Shown here: positions 51,171 through 63,994 of the stretch, in pieces
How the letters are laid out: each line of letters starts with the position of its first letter
How positions within the stretch are numbered: position 1 is the first letter of the stretch
Assembly: GCA_005408345.1 (NCBI GenBank)
Contig: SEMN01000001.1
Coordinates: 1,488,001-1,552,000, forward strand
DNA: 64,000 nucleotides
Direction of reading: 5' to 3'
Source: Macquaria australasica
Taxonomy: Eukaryota > Chordata > Actinopteri > Centrarchiformes > Percichthyidae
Notes under the pieces: model-generated
Databases searched by the model: none
Told to the model about the DNA's origin: nothing
The model's input: the letters and a program-made list of their open reading frames with translations, nothing else
Made by a program: the position numbers and the translations under genes

Positions 51171-54100
51171 ATGGCCCTCCACGTTCCCAAAGCTCCGGGC
51201 TTCGCCCAAATGTTGAAGGATGGCGCCAAGGTGAGGTTAAATCTGTGTGCTGGAGAGAAGTTGGGCAGCTTTGGGGGTCTGCTTGTGAGCTGGCGTGTCG
51301 GCTAGCGTTAGCCGCAGAGTTAGCACGCTCATTCACAGTCATGTGGGAGACTTCTAGAAAGCAGCCAGGCCGCTCGGAGCTGCCGGGGAGCTGTTGTGAT
51401 GGACAAAAGGCTGGTTTCTGCGTCTTTTCACTGCCCCCTCTATCACTTAATCACGCTGTATATGTCTGCAGTGGTGTAGTGGTGCAGTCACACCCAGTTA
51501 GCGTTTAGCTCACTGTCAGAGCTGAGGCTTTGACTGCCACCTCGTCATCTTACATCTGCTGGTGGTGTCCTAGTTGTCGCCGCGGATGCAAATCGTTTGC
51601 CTATAATAATATAATAATGGTTGTTGCGGTTTGCTTATAAATCCATTGAAATGTTTTGATACGATCTGCTTTCCAATAGTTATTAGGCGGAATTCCAATA
51701 ACTAATCGTCTGACATGGACACTAATGAAACGTGATGCACCTCTCTTGAAAAGTCACAAGTTATTATGTTGTTCTCTGGTGCAGCACTATTCAGGGCTTG
51801 AAGAGGCAGTCTTTCGTAACATCAGAGCCTGTAAGGAGCTTTCTCAGACCACACGCACCGCCTATGGACCAAACGGTAAGCACTCTCCTCCAACACTAAG
51901 ATATATTTGTATGAAGTCTTTGTTTGTGCTTTGTCCTCTTGAAACTTGTATTGGCGAGACAACACAATCACTGCTGGCTAACCTATGACGTTGTCGCCTT
52001 TTCAGGTATGAACAAAATGGTCATCAACCACTTGGAGAAGCTGTTTGTCACCAATGACGCCGCAACGATTCTCAGAGAGCTTGAGGTGAGGAAACCTAAC
52101 ATCCCTGTGCAACGTATTGCGTACAGGAATGATTTATAAATGAGAGAATTTAACGGTTTCTGCGGCTGTCGTTTTGTTTTATAGGTGCAGCACCCAGCAG
52201 CCAAAATGATTGTGATGGCATCCCACATGCAAGAGCAGGAGGTTGGAGACGGTACAAACTTTGTCCTGGTGTTCGCTGGAGCTCTGCTGGAGCTGGCTGA
52301 AGAGCTGCTCAGGATGGGCCTGTCTGTGTCAGAGGTAAGCAAATGTAGCCACTGATCATCATCATTTACGTGTTGGTACATAAATGTCTGCATCACAGAA
52401 ATGAACTGCTGCAGTTGCTCAGTGTCCCCTTTCCTCTTTGCCACAGGTGATTGAAGGCTATGAGAAAGCGTGTAAAAAGGCTCTGGAGATCCTGCCAGAC
52501 TGCGTATGTTCCTCAGCCAAGAACCTCCATGATGTCAATGAGGCGACATCTCTCATCCGTACAGCAGTCATCAGTAAACAGTACGGCAATGAAGACTTCC
52601 TCGCCAACCTCATCGCACAGGCCTGTGGTGAGTCGGCAATCCAGACTACCTAAACCAAACTAGGGCTGACAGCTGTCAAAGATAATTTACTTGATGGTAG
52701 TATTAGTTTTGTATTTCTCTGACTTTTTTTTCTTTACTATAGTGTCCATCTTCCCCGAGTCTGGCAATTTCAATGTTGATAACGTCAGAGTATGCAAGAT
52801 TTTGGTAAGCAGTTCTATCCATTGAATATATTTTTGCCTCTGTATGTGATGCTTGCATCTGAGTTGATGTCTGTGGTGTTTTCAGGGTTGTGGGGTGACA
52901 GCGTCCTCCATGCTACACGGCATGGTGTTTAAGAAGGAGGCAGAGGGAGACATCACATCAGTTAAAGATGCCAAGATCGCGGTCTTCTCCTGCCCCTTCG
53001 ACTGCACGGTGACAGAGACCAAGGTAATGACTACTTCAGTCTCTCTTTAATTCTTTAAAGAAATCTGACCAACAAGAACTAAAATGAATTAAGCTTACAT
53101 TTTATGCTGTAACATACCCTGGTGTCAGTTTCACATATGACACGTTTCACATTTGGCCTAAAATAATTGGCTATATGATCTGAATCCTTGTCACTTCTCC
53201 AAAGAGAAGAGACACGAGTGGTATTCTTCTAATTTCAAAAAAAGTAGATCTATTACCTAGACCACATTTGTAAGCTTCTACTCAGGATTTAGACAAAGAA
53301 GGATTAAAAATATGATTTATTTGAAAATTCTGTTTCTTTAGCTGTCTACATGGTTGGGTTGCTGAAGATCAAGTCAAGATATTATTGGCCTTTTTCATGA
53401 TATTCTGACATGTTACTGTAGGAAAAGCACAGGTGTAAATAATAAAATTAATGATGGCTGAATTCCGTTTAGCTTCTTCAGTTTCAGGTTCACTGTCATG
53501 ACTTACTGGAACATTTGAATAGAACAGAGCCATTTATTAATGTTATTAACACATGTGCTTTTCCTACTATGACAAGTCAAAATGTCTGCTGTGAAAAAGG
53601 CCTGTTGTCAGGGATTTATAAAGTTGTGGTGTTAATACACCTGGCCTTATGAAGGTACTGATGTTGGCACTAACAATAATCTTATCCGTCTCACAGGGCA
53701 CAGTGCTGATAAATAACGCACAGGAGCTCATGGACTTTAGTAAGGGAGAGGAGGATATGATGGAGGCTCAGGTGAAGGCCATCAAGGAGGCTGGTGCCAA
53801 CGTGGTGGTTACTGGGGGCAAAGTGGCTGACATGGCGCTGCACTACGCCAACAAGTACAAGCTCATGGTGGTCAGGTAAGAAATAAGTGTTAATTATCAA
53901 GTGATCAGAGCTAGTAGGGCAGAAGAGCTTATCTAAGATGATCACATTGCAATGGATGGTGTTTTGTTTATGCCTCAAGTGAAAGATTTATCATCAGAAA
54001 GAGGCAGATTTCAGTATGCGAAATACTAAATAATCTTATTAGGTTATGCAATGCTGCAAATAATTATATTTTTCTTCAATTACAAGGTATAACATTATTT

Positions 54101-57100
54101 GATATTTATAATTTTCATTTGCAATCGCACACGTGTGATGTCTTTCTTTATTATTAACTGTCATTCTCGGCCTATTATCAGATATTGTTGTCATTATCAT
54201 GTGTTGGTTGTCGCCACTCATTCATCTGTAATTTTAAGGTTACTGGAAAAAAAGCTACATTGATTGATGACAGTATTATTATTGTAGTGGTATTGCAAAG
54301 TCTGTATGGTAGTATACCTTTTATCACAGTGTACTTCCCAACACTAAATCCTCTGTTTTGTTTTGTTTTTGTTTTTTTTTCTCTTTTTTCTCCTCAGGCT
54401 TAACTCCAAGTGGGACCTCAGGAGGTTATGCAAGACTGTGGGAGCTGTAGCTCTGCCCAGGATGGTGAGTGTTGTCATGTTTCAGTCAGATCATTTATTT
54501 GAATCCTAATAAATCGGAGCATTATATCATGTATGATGATGCTTTTTCCCTTTCTTAGACTGCTCCAACTCCGGAGGAGATGGGTCACTGCGACAATGTG
54601 TACCTGACAGAGGTGGGGGACACTCATGTGGTGGTCTTCAAACATGGTAAATCAGTCTTGTGAGTCTTCATTTTAAACCTGATCTTTGCTCAATAGGAGT
54701 TTTAGGCCTAACATGTTGTTTGGTCTTGATTGTTTTAAACAGAGAAAGAGGATGGTGCCGTCTCGACGGTGGTGATCAGAGGCTCCACCGACAACCTGAT
54801 GGATGACATTGAGAGGGCTGTAGATGATGGAGTCAACACCTTCAAGGTTCTGGTCAGGGTACGTCAACACAATAAACTACAGCAGCTTTGGTAATAAGAA
54901 ATAAAAATGAAAGAATCTGTCAATGAAAAAATATTATTTTTTGTTTGCAGAAAGATAAATATGCCACACTGAAATGTCTCCTTCATCCCTCTTTTTTCTC
55001 TCAAGGAGTAATTATTTAAGGTTGTTTCTTCATAATACAGAGTTAATATAAATTCATATGTTGAAAAATCAAAGTTGATCTTATATTATGCCTGCATAGT
55101 CTTTTAAGTTTTTTTTTTTTTCATTTACTGTTTGGCCTGCACAACAGCTACAGTTTGTGTCATTCTCCATCTGTAGGACAAACGACTGATACCTGGAGCA
55201 GGAGCCACTGAGATTGAGCTGGCCAAACAGCTCACCTCATATGGAGAGGTACGCAGATTTGAGTACATTAACTGAAGTGAACCAGGTTAAGGCTAACGCC
55301 CCTCCTCCTGGTTTTGCCCTTTTTGTTTTTACTGTGTCACGGGCTGCAGAACGTTTACATCTTTTCTTCCCCGTCTCTGTAGTCCTGCCCGGGTCTGGAG
55401 CAGTATGCCATTAAAAAGTTCGCTGAAGCCTTCGAGGCTTTGCCACGTGCGCTGGCTGAGAACTCTGGTGTGAAGGGCAGCGAGCTCATCTCTAAACTGT
55501 ACTCTGCACATCACGAGGGGAACAAAAACATGGGCTTCGACATTGAGGTGCGTATGTGTACATGAGAATACCTGTATGCCTTTATTGGGATTTATTGTTT
55601 GAAGTTATATTGTCTAAAAAATCTAGCCTGTATTCGTCCTGTTAATGACTCAATATGAATTTCAATCTGCTTAATAGAAAAGGAAATGGAAAACAGCCAA
55701 GCATTACTCAAAAGAGACCAATATTGAAAATGAAAGAAGTGTGGCTATCAAAACTGACTTGCTCATCAAAAGCCATAGCTTTCTTCATTTTTCAGTCTTT
55801 GCTTTCAGGAGACAGGTATTCGTTTCACAAATGTTGACTGAAATAGACAGTATAAATTACGTCAATCGCTTCCACAAAATCAGCCTGCCTCTGTATACGG
55901 CTTGATTTTGAAAGTCACATTAAAGGTCTTTGAAGAAGGCACTGATTGGAAAAAAACAATTGCAACATCAGTTACATAGTTTATAAAATGCCCTCTACTC
56001 AGAAAATCCTTCATATAATGTTTTTTAAATGCAAAATACATTTTTAATATAGTGAGGTTAGAGTCCATAATGGCCTTTAACATTCAAAAATGAAGCCTGA
56101 TTTTTGCTTAATCATGCACATTGAGCTTGTGGCTACTATAGTTCAAAAACAGGTGCAAGTATATAAATTTATACTACCTCTCAGTTTTCCTGACTGCAGG
56201 GAAACCCATTGCATGTGTTTTTGGATGTCTTGAGCTACATGTTTCTGTGTTTTGGTTCTGATGACTGATGCTGTAGGTCGTGTGATGTTGTCTTTTAGGG
56301 AGAAGGCCCCGCTGTGAAGGACATGTTTGAATGTGGCACTGTGGAGCCATACCTGGTCAAACACTGGGGCATCAAACTGGCCACCAATGCTGCCATCACA
56401 GTACTGAGGGTTGACCAGGTGTGTACACAAACATTCAAACACTCATGACACACAGATAATCAATAGCAGTCACAAAGACTGTCAACAAATGTTATCAAAG
56501 AAAGACCAAAACAACAACGCGCTCAATACTTTCCAACTTTCTTACCCTGTTTGTGGAACTTGGCAAAAGCCCATTCATTCCTATTGAAGACATTAGTCTT
56601 TCAAAACGAGTCACATTTAACTTAAAATGTTTTTTTTTAACAATCAGGAATTGACTACACAGGCAATACCCGTTACTAGGATCAATTCATTGGTTTTGGT
56701 CTTTTCACAGGATTTGTTAACAATAAGAAATAGAGTATATTGCCTCAGCCTTTTAATCAATCTGCAGACAGCAACAATGATTGAATGAGCAGCATTTTGC
56801 TTTGCTATTTGTTATTTCTTAAATAGAATAATTGAATCTAATATAAGGATTTTAATGTACCTTGAGGGGTTTTAACTGTAAGGATTTGAACTATCAAACA
56901 AAGCTGCAAAACAGGTTGCGCCCAACTTTGTATGGAGCAGATACAGGTGCAACACACCACACTGGTGAGGAGTTGTGTCTTTACATTCAAGAGTCTTATT
57001 ATTTATTTGTGTTTCTTAACGAAGGATCCGGGTTTAACATTTTCCTGTCTCTCATCAGGTTTTTACACACACAAGGCAGATACATTTTTTGATGTTTTAT

Positions 57101-58263
57101 TTTTGAGTTGTTTATAATTTGATGTGAAGTTAATATTCTTCTTAAATTCAGCAGGTTTAGTGTTACTGGGGGGCCCATGTGAATGAATAGTCTCCGGTTA
57201 GTTAACGTTAGAGTGTGTGTATATGTGCGATGCAGATCATCATGGCTAAGGCTGCAGGGGGACCCAGGGCTCCCAAACAGAGAGGCCACTGGGACAAGGA
57301 CGATTGGGACGAAGCGCCTGATAATTTTGAAACTCACCATTAGAGGGCGCACACACAAACCCTCCGTCAGTAGGTCCTGGAATGTGTGTGTGTTTTTGAC
57401 TCGGAAAACTCACTCGGATGTGCTCACTCGCTCACGGGACACAGAAGTTGTGAAATGTTTGTTCTATTGCCTGTCACTACTAACACTGGGTGTGATACAT
57501 AACTCACTGCAGAGACATGTTGTAAAGCTGCAGCAGATAGTGTGATGGGATTCAGCCACTTCTGTGTTTCAATAATACAAGGTGTGTCACTGACAGCAGA
57601 CTAAATCACTTCAAATGCACAAAACAGATACAGTGTGGTTTGATAGCATGCTGCATGCACTCTTTCCATTGCAGTGGACGACCTCAGGCAAGTGCATAAT
57701 GTAGAAATGTTGCATGTAACAAAATTGAATATAAAGGGAATGTGTCTTTGTTGTGTGAAGAGCATTTTCCCAGGAAGATGTACTCAGTCACTGTGAAGCC
57801 AGTCAACTTCATCAGAAACAAAGCTGGAGTCTCTAAATCTCAGTCTAAATCCCTGAAGTGCTGTGGTTCATCCCAGCATTGAAACTAAAAACGTATTTTG
57901 TTATGGCCATTTTATTTTTATTTATTTTTTTAGTCTTAAAAGGGCTCACTGCATTTTTCCTTTTGTAGCACATTTTCTCTTACAGCATACATATGAGCTC
58001 ATGAATATTTAATTGCCACGCTCACTAAACTGACACATTCTTCAAGCCAATGTTTATTTGAGTGTTTTAGTGTTAAAGTTGATAACCTCCCTCCCTGCCT
58101 CAGAGCCCACAGCCTGTTGCGTGGATCTCACAACTCTTGATTTTCAGCCAGAAAGGACAAACTGACTGACCGCTGTCTTTTCTCCTTTCAGATCATCATG
58201 GCCAAACCAGCAGGGGGACCCAAACCTCCCCAGGGCAGGAAGGACTTCGATGAGGACGACTGA
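51171..58263 (+). CDS. cct8: T-complex protein 1 subunit theta (CCT8), cytosolic chaperonin TRiC
   Basis: ATP-dependent subunit of the eight-member TRiC/CCT ring that folds actin, tubulin and many other proteins. Exons: 51171-51230, 51785-51875, 52006-52085, 52185-52334, 52447-52627, 52743-52804, 52886-53023, 53697-53875, 54398-54464, 54559-54646, 54743-54858, 55177-55248, 55383-55547, 56299-56418, then 58192-58263; 546 aa (human 548). An alternative end at 57236-57343 gives 558 aa. Identity to human CCT8 is high throughout, starting MALHVPKAPGFAQMLK. The nucleotide-binding motif GDGTN is at residues 98-102. 'VVVTGGKVADMALHYANKY' is intact, and 'GAGATEIELAKQ' is coded in exon 12. All introns are GT-AG and the phases are consistent. 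The start is fixed by the conserved N-terminus. The 5' flank is CpG-rich, in keeping with housekeeping expression. Confidence 0.97.
53510..53602. mobile_element. Small MITE-like repeat (copy 2), in cct8 intron 7
   Basis: Shares 'GAGCC-ATT-TATTAATGTTATTA', 'TGTGCTTTTCCTACTATGACAAGT' and 'AAAATGTCTGCTGTGAAAAAGGCC' layouts with 44953-45057, in the same orientation. The left end is degraded. Confidence 0.6.
57236..57343 (+). CDS. cct8: Alternative proximal terminal exon of cct8
   Basis: After TGCAG the frame reads IIMAKAAGGPRAPKQRGHWD and continues for 15 more residues (acidic, ending FETHH) to a TAG. The beginning is a clear duplicate of the distal terminal exon at 58192-58263 (IIMAKPAGGPKPPQGRKDFD...). 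The phase fits exon 14 exactly. The frame is intact, and the tail is 12 residues longer than the distal version. The polypyrimidine tract is weak (GT-rich). No canonical AATAAA was seen between the two exons, so if this exon is used it may rely on a variant signal or share the distal 3' end. Confidence 0.7.
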   Translation: MIMAKAAGGPRAPKQRGHWDKDDWDEAPDNFETHH

Positions 58264-59327
58264 ATCTGATGCTCCTTTAACCCTGAACGCTCCCACATGA
58301 ATTCACAAAACCTTTTCTACTTGTTTATTTAAAGCTCAACAGTTTGGTTAATGTTGTAGAAATGACCATACATTGGTTAACAAAGTCATATTTGAAAGTA
58401 ACATATACGCACTGTTTGCTTTTTTTTGTTCTTGATCCCAAATAAAAGGCACTTGCGCTGTCATGTCTTGCTTTGGATTCTGTTTTTTACTTTGTGTCAC
58501 TCAGCCATGTTCATGTGTTCAGTAATTCTGGTTCAAGTCTTTAAGTGATTGTTTAGTCATAGATTTTAATTTTTAAGCTTGTCTTGATTTGAGTTTTCAA
58601 GTCATTCAAATCAGGAAACAATAAAGTTAGGATGGGGTTGGTGCCATTATGGCCCAGTTCTGTACATTTCCCGTGCCACTTAACTCCATCCTGTTAAGTT
58701 GCACCTTTCCCCCCCGGAGCTCATAAACCAGCACCATGCTGGGCTCCCTGCTCATGCTACAAACATGCATGACTTTACCTTTTGATGTTGCCCTGTGGGT
58801 TTTGCTCTTATCATGTTGAGGCATCAGAAATTATGCATGCACTGGATTATTTTTAGTACAAGTGAACTGAAGAATTGAATGGAGAGGTCGATTGAAGATG
58901 TATCGCATTATTGATGCATGCATTTGTTTGTTCTCTGCAATGAGGTCCGCCATGCAATTGATGCAAACGATAATATAAATAGTCACTGATTTGTGGAATT
59001 GATGTCTGCGGCTCTAATGACGGAGAGCAGCAGGGGGAGCTCAGCTCCACCAGGCTGCGGTCTCATTGGATGGCAAAGCTGTGGGCGGATTTGCGCTGAC
59101 GTTGCCCACATGCGGGATTAACTTGTTTTTATGTCGCCATATCGTGTCACATTTTGCACCGGATAGCCTGAGCAATCAGATTGTTGTTATAGAGTATTAG
59201 TTGGCTTCTTCAAACCCTTCGATTAGTCTGCGTGTTGTGCATGAAACTGTGGAAAGGCTACCGCGAAGTGCCTGGATGAGGAGCAGGTGTCGCACCGAGG
59301 TTACAGTGTCGATGTCCTGTCACACTG
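58264..59327. other. cct8 3' UTR, intergenic region and rskr promoter/5' UTR
   Basis: The cct8 3' UTR ends near 58470. The following roughly 0.6 kb is unremarkable, and a more GC-rich stretch (about 59000-59330) leads into rskr. No additional gene was recognised. Confidence 0.5.
58440..58446 (+). terminator. Polyadenylation signal of cct8
   Basis: AATAAA about 180 bp after the distal stop codon, followed by a GT-rich stretch. Confidence 0.7.
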
Positions 59328-62300
59328 ATGGGGGCCGACGGCAGTAAAAACAGGAAGGTGAGTGAAATTCCTGGTTGCTAAGGTGTGACGCACGTGTGTG
59401 TGTGTGTGTGTGTGTGGGGGGGGGGGGTGTTCCCTGTTTCCATGGCGATGATTTTGGTTCCTGAAATCACCAGGCAGTAACGACGGTGCCAATCCTGGAT
59501 GGCAGTGTTTTAACGTTTTCTTTAGCAGCATATTAAACTAAAGTATAATCAAATAGCGCAGTAAATGATACATTAGTAGTTGATGGATATTACACTTTAT
59601 AATATCCCTAAAAACATTTTCTGTTGTACCTGTAATCTTTACGCTTTTACTTTCGAAGGCGAAATCGTCACGCTTGCGGTATTGACATTGAAAATCTGTT
59701 GGCAATTAAACACCTTATAACACACAATGTCCAACTTAAATTCCGACATTGCTCAGTCTCTTGTCAGGTGCCAGGCGGATGTCGCATTGATGGCATTTAT
59801 TTCTGCTGAGTGACCATAGATGTGTCCCTTAATTTGGCTCAGATGATAACAACATCCTGCATGGTTGATTACACACATCTTGCACCACAGAGCATCAGAT
59901 CTGCTGTGCAGCCCAGGGGCAGAGGAGGGAGAGGGGCTCTGTGACCGAGTGACTGCAGATTGGAGGTAGACCTAGCTTTTTTCCCCCTCTTGTTAAATCA
60001 CAAATGAGAGCAGGAGTGGTTAAGAGAAACTAATCTGTTGACCACTTAGCTCCACTGATGTATTTTAGGGGGACTGCACAAAGTCACAAAGATGGGAGTT
60101 TATAACAGCATACAACACTACCCTGACTTCCCTAACCTCTGGTGTAAGTTAGACTGATCATTTTGCAAATACAGTCAATCTTTTGTAGGAGGAAGAGATT
60201 GCAATTTGTATATTAGGTCTTGCTGCCACAGGCAATTCTGAGAAGTGAAGGAAATCAATGACTGAAGCAGGTTGATGGAAAATTAGTAATATGGAAAGTG
60301 TATATCATATACAGAATATGTCCACTAATACTGTTTTTTGTCGGGTCTCTGTAAATAACACTATAAAGAGTACAGTCTAGACCTGCTCTATATGAAAAGT
60401 GCCCTGAGATAAGCCAGTTATGATTTGGCACTATATAAATGAAACTGAATTGAATTGAATTGAACTCTAATCCAACAGCAGAGGAGCTGTGTTTGCACTG
60501 AGCAGCTCCCCAGTGTGTGTATATGAAACAATGCTTAGACAACTTCCTTAGGCAACATGTGTTCAAAAAGCCACCCTTTGTCCTGCATGGCTCATACCAG
60601 CACTGTTGGCTCATGACTTTCTGGGCTATGAACTCCCAAAAGGTCAAGTAAAAGAAGCACGTTGCTTTTAGCAGTGCACGCCTGCCTCGATAAGTGTTGG
60701 TACTTGTTCTTGCGTAAAACAGCCCCAACAACGTGTCCAGTGAACAGTCCCTGGGTTACCAGTGTTTGTCAGTTTGAGACTCTAGGAGTTGGCTAATGCA
60801 GAAACGCTAAGGCCCTTTAAGATCTTGGAAGGAAATGTACATGAAAGAATGTTTTCAAATGTCATCCCAGACAACATGTTCACTGACATGATAAATAATC
60901 ATTCAGTGTAATAACTCCACAGAGCCGTAAGCTATTTTCTTCTTGTCACACCTGCAGCACCATCTACTAACCTGTGCCATAACTACTTCTTGGTACATCC
61001 TCCTCCCCTGTCTCCCCTACAGAGGCCCGCTGAAGTGCAGGAGGAGGATGAGGACTTCTCATCTGGATGGCGTGGCTTCCTCTCTAGCATGGGTCTGTCT
61101 ATCCCAGCAGGGCTCTGTCGCCTGGCCCCATCTGCCCTGCGTCTGGGCCAGCATCGAATGCTCCAAGGCAAGGCCCCCGACATCCCGGACCACGTCCTGA
61201 GGTTGGCGGGAGTCGGTCCAGACAAGCTGAGAGCGGAGTGGAGCCTGCCGGGTTTCATTACCATGTTCCTGCCTGAATTCCCCCACAAAACTGTGCCTGG
61301 GCACGAACACTTTCAGGTAGACCTCAATTCCAACATAGACACCAATAATGTGTAAGGCTTGATATGATTGGATAATGCATTACTTGTACTATTACCTTTT
61401 CACCTGGTCTGTCTCTGATGTTTTTGCTTGATTGCTGCCTCTCTCTCTGTCTCTGTCACTGTGTTTTCGTTCCACCAGGTGTTGAGTTACATCGCCAAAG
61501 GTTCGTTTGGACCAATTCTGAAAGTGAAAGACAAGACCAAACAGAAAACATATGCCGTCAAAGTGAGTCTTCTGTCTGAATCTCACATTTTAAATGTGGT
61601 CATTTGATTGATCAAAGCCATGAATGACAGTTTATTAATTCATGAAAATGGTACATGCAAATACACTAAAGTTGAAAGAGTCTGAGATTACTTTTTACTA
61701 TTTTTACTTAGTATGCAAAGTGACTATTTGTAGGCTTGTAAAATTGAAAGTAAAAGAAAAACAGAATGTTTTATGCAGTCAAAACATTTTAAAAAGACTA
61801 TGATGTCCTTGAAATTGACCAAAAAATTAACTGTAGTTACTGAGGCTTTAAACATAGCCTACACACCAGTGAGATTGTTGTAGTGAACTATAACTGTGAA
61901 ATAAATATTTTTGTGCGTGTCAAAATCCTTACAGTCCCGTGTGAGTCCTGCATAGGCTTATTTAATCTCTGTGTTTTTGTCGGCCAACAGGTTATACCTA
62001 AATCAGAGATTCTAAGACTCGGGGTCCTGGAGCAGTCAAAAGAAGAAGTTATAGTCCAGGTGGGTATAAAAGACAGGCACTGAAAATTATTGTGAGTTTG
62101 TAGATTTGTATTGAAAGTTTTTAGACTAATAGATTAATATACTCTTTGAAATGACTTGGTTTTGGAAATAGTAAATATAGCACCCAAATTCATCAGTCAT
62201 AAGTATACCTGAGCTTCCTCAACTAATTTTCATGCAATAACAATACCAGTGCATACTTAGGAAAACCTTACGATGGATATGTGTTTATGAGCATTGACTT

Positions 62301-63994
62301 AACAGTAGTCTCAGTAAAAACAAAATAAGGATCAAAATATTAGGCTTTATGTTCAACCTATCACACAAGGGTCAAGATAAATGGATATATATCAGTATAT
62401 ATCAGTATCAGGAGAGGAGTACTTCAAGGCTGCCCTTTAACAGCCTTTCATTTTGCAATCAGTCTTGAACCATTTGCACAAATAAAATCTAACTCACATA
62501 TTTCATGTGTAAAAATGTAGGTAAGACTGAAGCGTATGCTGTGAATGGATTCAGACCTCATCTGATATGTCAGGGGACACACTGTAATCGGTCTGAGGAG
62601 GTGAAACTACTCTGTGATGTCTAATTTTAACCAGTTTCAGGTCTAATTCCAAACATGCCAATTCTGAGTCTTTGAATTTCACCAACAAGACCTGAAGTTA
62701 CTGAAGTTGTGAGTGAAGTCAGTATCTCAGAAAACTAGTTGGACCCAGTGAAGAAAAAAGTACGGACCTCTCTTTGATCGATGGCCAAAACTGAGATTTT
62801 TCAGGTTGATCTTGGACCTTTGCCCACAGCGTCAGGTTCGCCATCCATTTGTCCATGACCTCCAGGACTGCTGGCAGACTCAGCACCACCTCTACATTAG
62901 TGAGTCAGCCAGAGACCAGTGACCCAATCCAACCCAGATCCACTATCCAAAACCCCGTCACTCCACCTTTTCTCACCTCAACACTTTCCCAGAATCTACC
63001 CACAATCCCCGACCCGACACCTAGAACATGATCAACAATAGACAGAGAGATTCATTTTATTCTGGTTGTTTCGCCTAGAGACTCAAACTTTAACCCCTAC
63101 AACCCAGCATCCCTGACCTACCACTGCCTCTGCATCCTGTATCTGCTTTGCCCCCCTTTCCTCTCCTCCAGAGCATTTACCCTTTTTTCCAAATCAGCCA
63201 CTGACTCAGAAAGTGTGACCCAGTTTGTTTGCTTCCCCACCCCCTGTGAAAAGAGAGCGTGTTCGCCCCGGGGGACCAGATGCTGAACGCTGCTGCAGCT
63301 CAACAAGAGAACACATGTCACATTCAAAAGAGAGGACGCCCCTGCTTGCTTAAACAGTGAATCATCACTGAATCATTAAGCCATGATTGTAGATATGGGG
63401 CATATTTGGATCAAATTGAGACTATATGAGGCCATCCTCTTGTATTACGGAGGGTGGCTCTTTGAGGCCTTCATCTGCAGGAAATGATTGTTGACTTGTT
63501 CTCAATGGGTCAAAACTTTACACAGTGCGGTACCTCAGTGAAGTTTTCCTTTTTCTGCTTTTGTTGCCTATAGCAGCAATCCAAAAATGATTATTATCTC
63601 CAAGTAGAGAGGGATGATCCATTATTCTAGACACACACACACACCTATTCACCTCTGCACCCAAACCCACTTTTTACCTTTATTTTTCAAAACTGTGTGC
63701 TAAAACCAGACTACAGTAAATCTCCTTTGTTTGGTTTGTTGAGGAAGATAGTTTCACACTGTCCTCACTCCTTTTTCCTCATTTCTTTCACCAGTGTGTG
63801 TTCCACACCCCGCTGACCTTCCCTACCCCTCACACCTCACATTACATGACAGGGCCATGTTTTTAATGCCGTCTCTACTCCCTCAGTGTGTGACTACTGC
63901 AGCACGGGAGACCTGTACACCTACTGGCAGATGATTGGTCACTTCAAAGAGGACACAGTACGAGTGTTTGCAGCAGAGTTGGGATGTGCGCTCG
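59328..63994 (+). CDS. rskr: Ribosomal protein S6 kinase-related protein (RSKR/SGK494), 5' part
   Basis: AGC-type serine/threonine kinase related to S6 kinases, of poorly known function. Exons seen: 59328-59357, 61023-61316, 61479-61562, 61991-62059, 62830-62899 and 63887-63994 (donor GTGAGC at 63995). The gene continues past the window. The N-terminus MGADGSKNRK resembles human MGA... and has Gly2, so N-myristoylation is possible. Exon 2 carries 'LPGFITMFLPEFP', matching human 'VPQFINLFLPEFP'. The glycine loop is AKGSFG, with Ala for the first Gly, as in human. The ATP-binding lysine is in YAVK at the end of exon 3. Then come 'KEEV', 'HPFVHDL..CWQ' and 'MCDYCSTGDLY' (human MCSYCSTDLY) and 'FAAEL'. 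The catalytic HRD and DFG motifs would lie in later exons outside the window. Confidence 0.88.
59394..59427. repeat. (GT)n followed by a G12-type run in rskr intron 1
   Basis: About 11 GT units followed by about 12 consecutive G, starting 37 bp after the exon 1 donor. Confidence 0.95.
60375..60464 (+). repeat. Retroelement 3'-tail-like repeat in rskr intron 1
   Basis: Reads 'AAAAGTGCCCTGAGATAA', 'GTTATGATTTGGCACTATATAAAT' and then tandem GAATT units (TGAATTGAATTGAATTGAA). This is a frequent teleost LINE/SINE tail pattern (family from memory). Confidence 0.7.

Noticed and set aside
51983..52444. Minus-strand open frame of 153 codons over cct8 exons 3 and 4
   Set aside because: Antisense shadow of strongly conserved cct8 exons.
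56862..57092. Possible coding exon in cct8 intron 14
   Set aside because: No match to CCT8. Exon 14 already joins directly to both candidate terminal exons in the correct phase.
60255..60731. Minus-strand open frame of 158 codons in rskr intron 1
   Set aside because: It overlaps a retroelement-tail repeat and has no recognisable protein similarity or splice structure.
63118..63327. Possible extra exon in rskr intron 5 (minus-strand frame with coiled-coil-like 'LEKRVNALEER')
   Set aside because: A short single frame with no supporting splice sites or neighbours; too weak to call.
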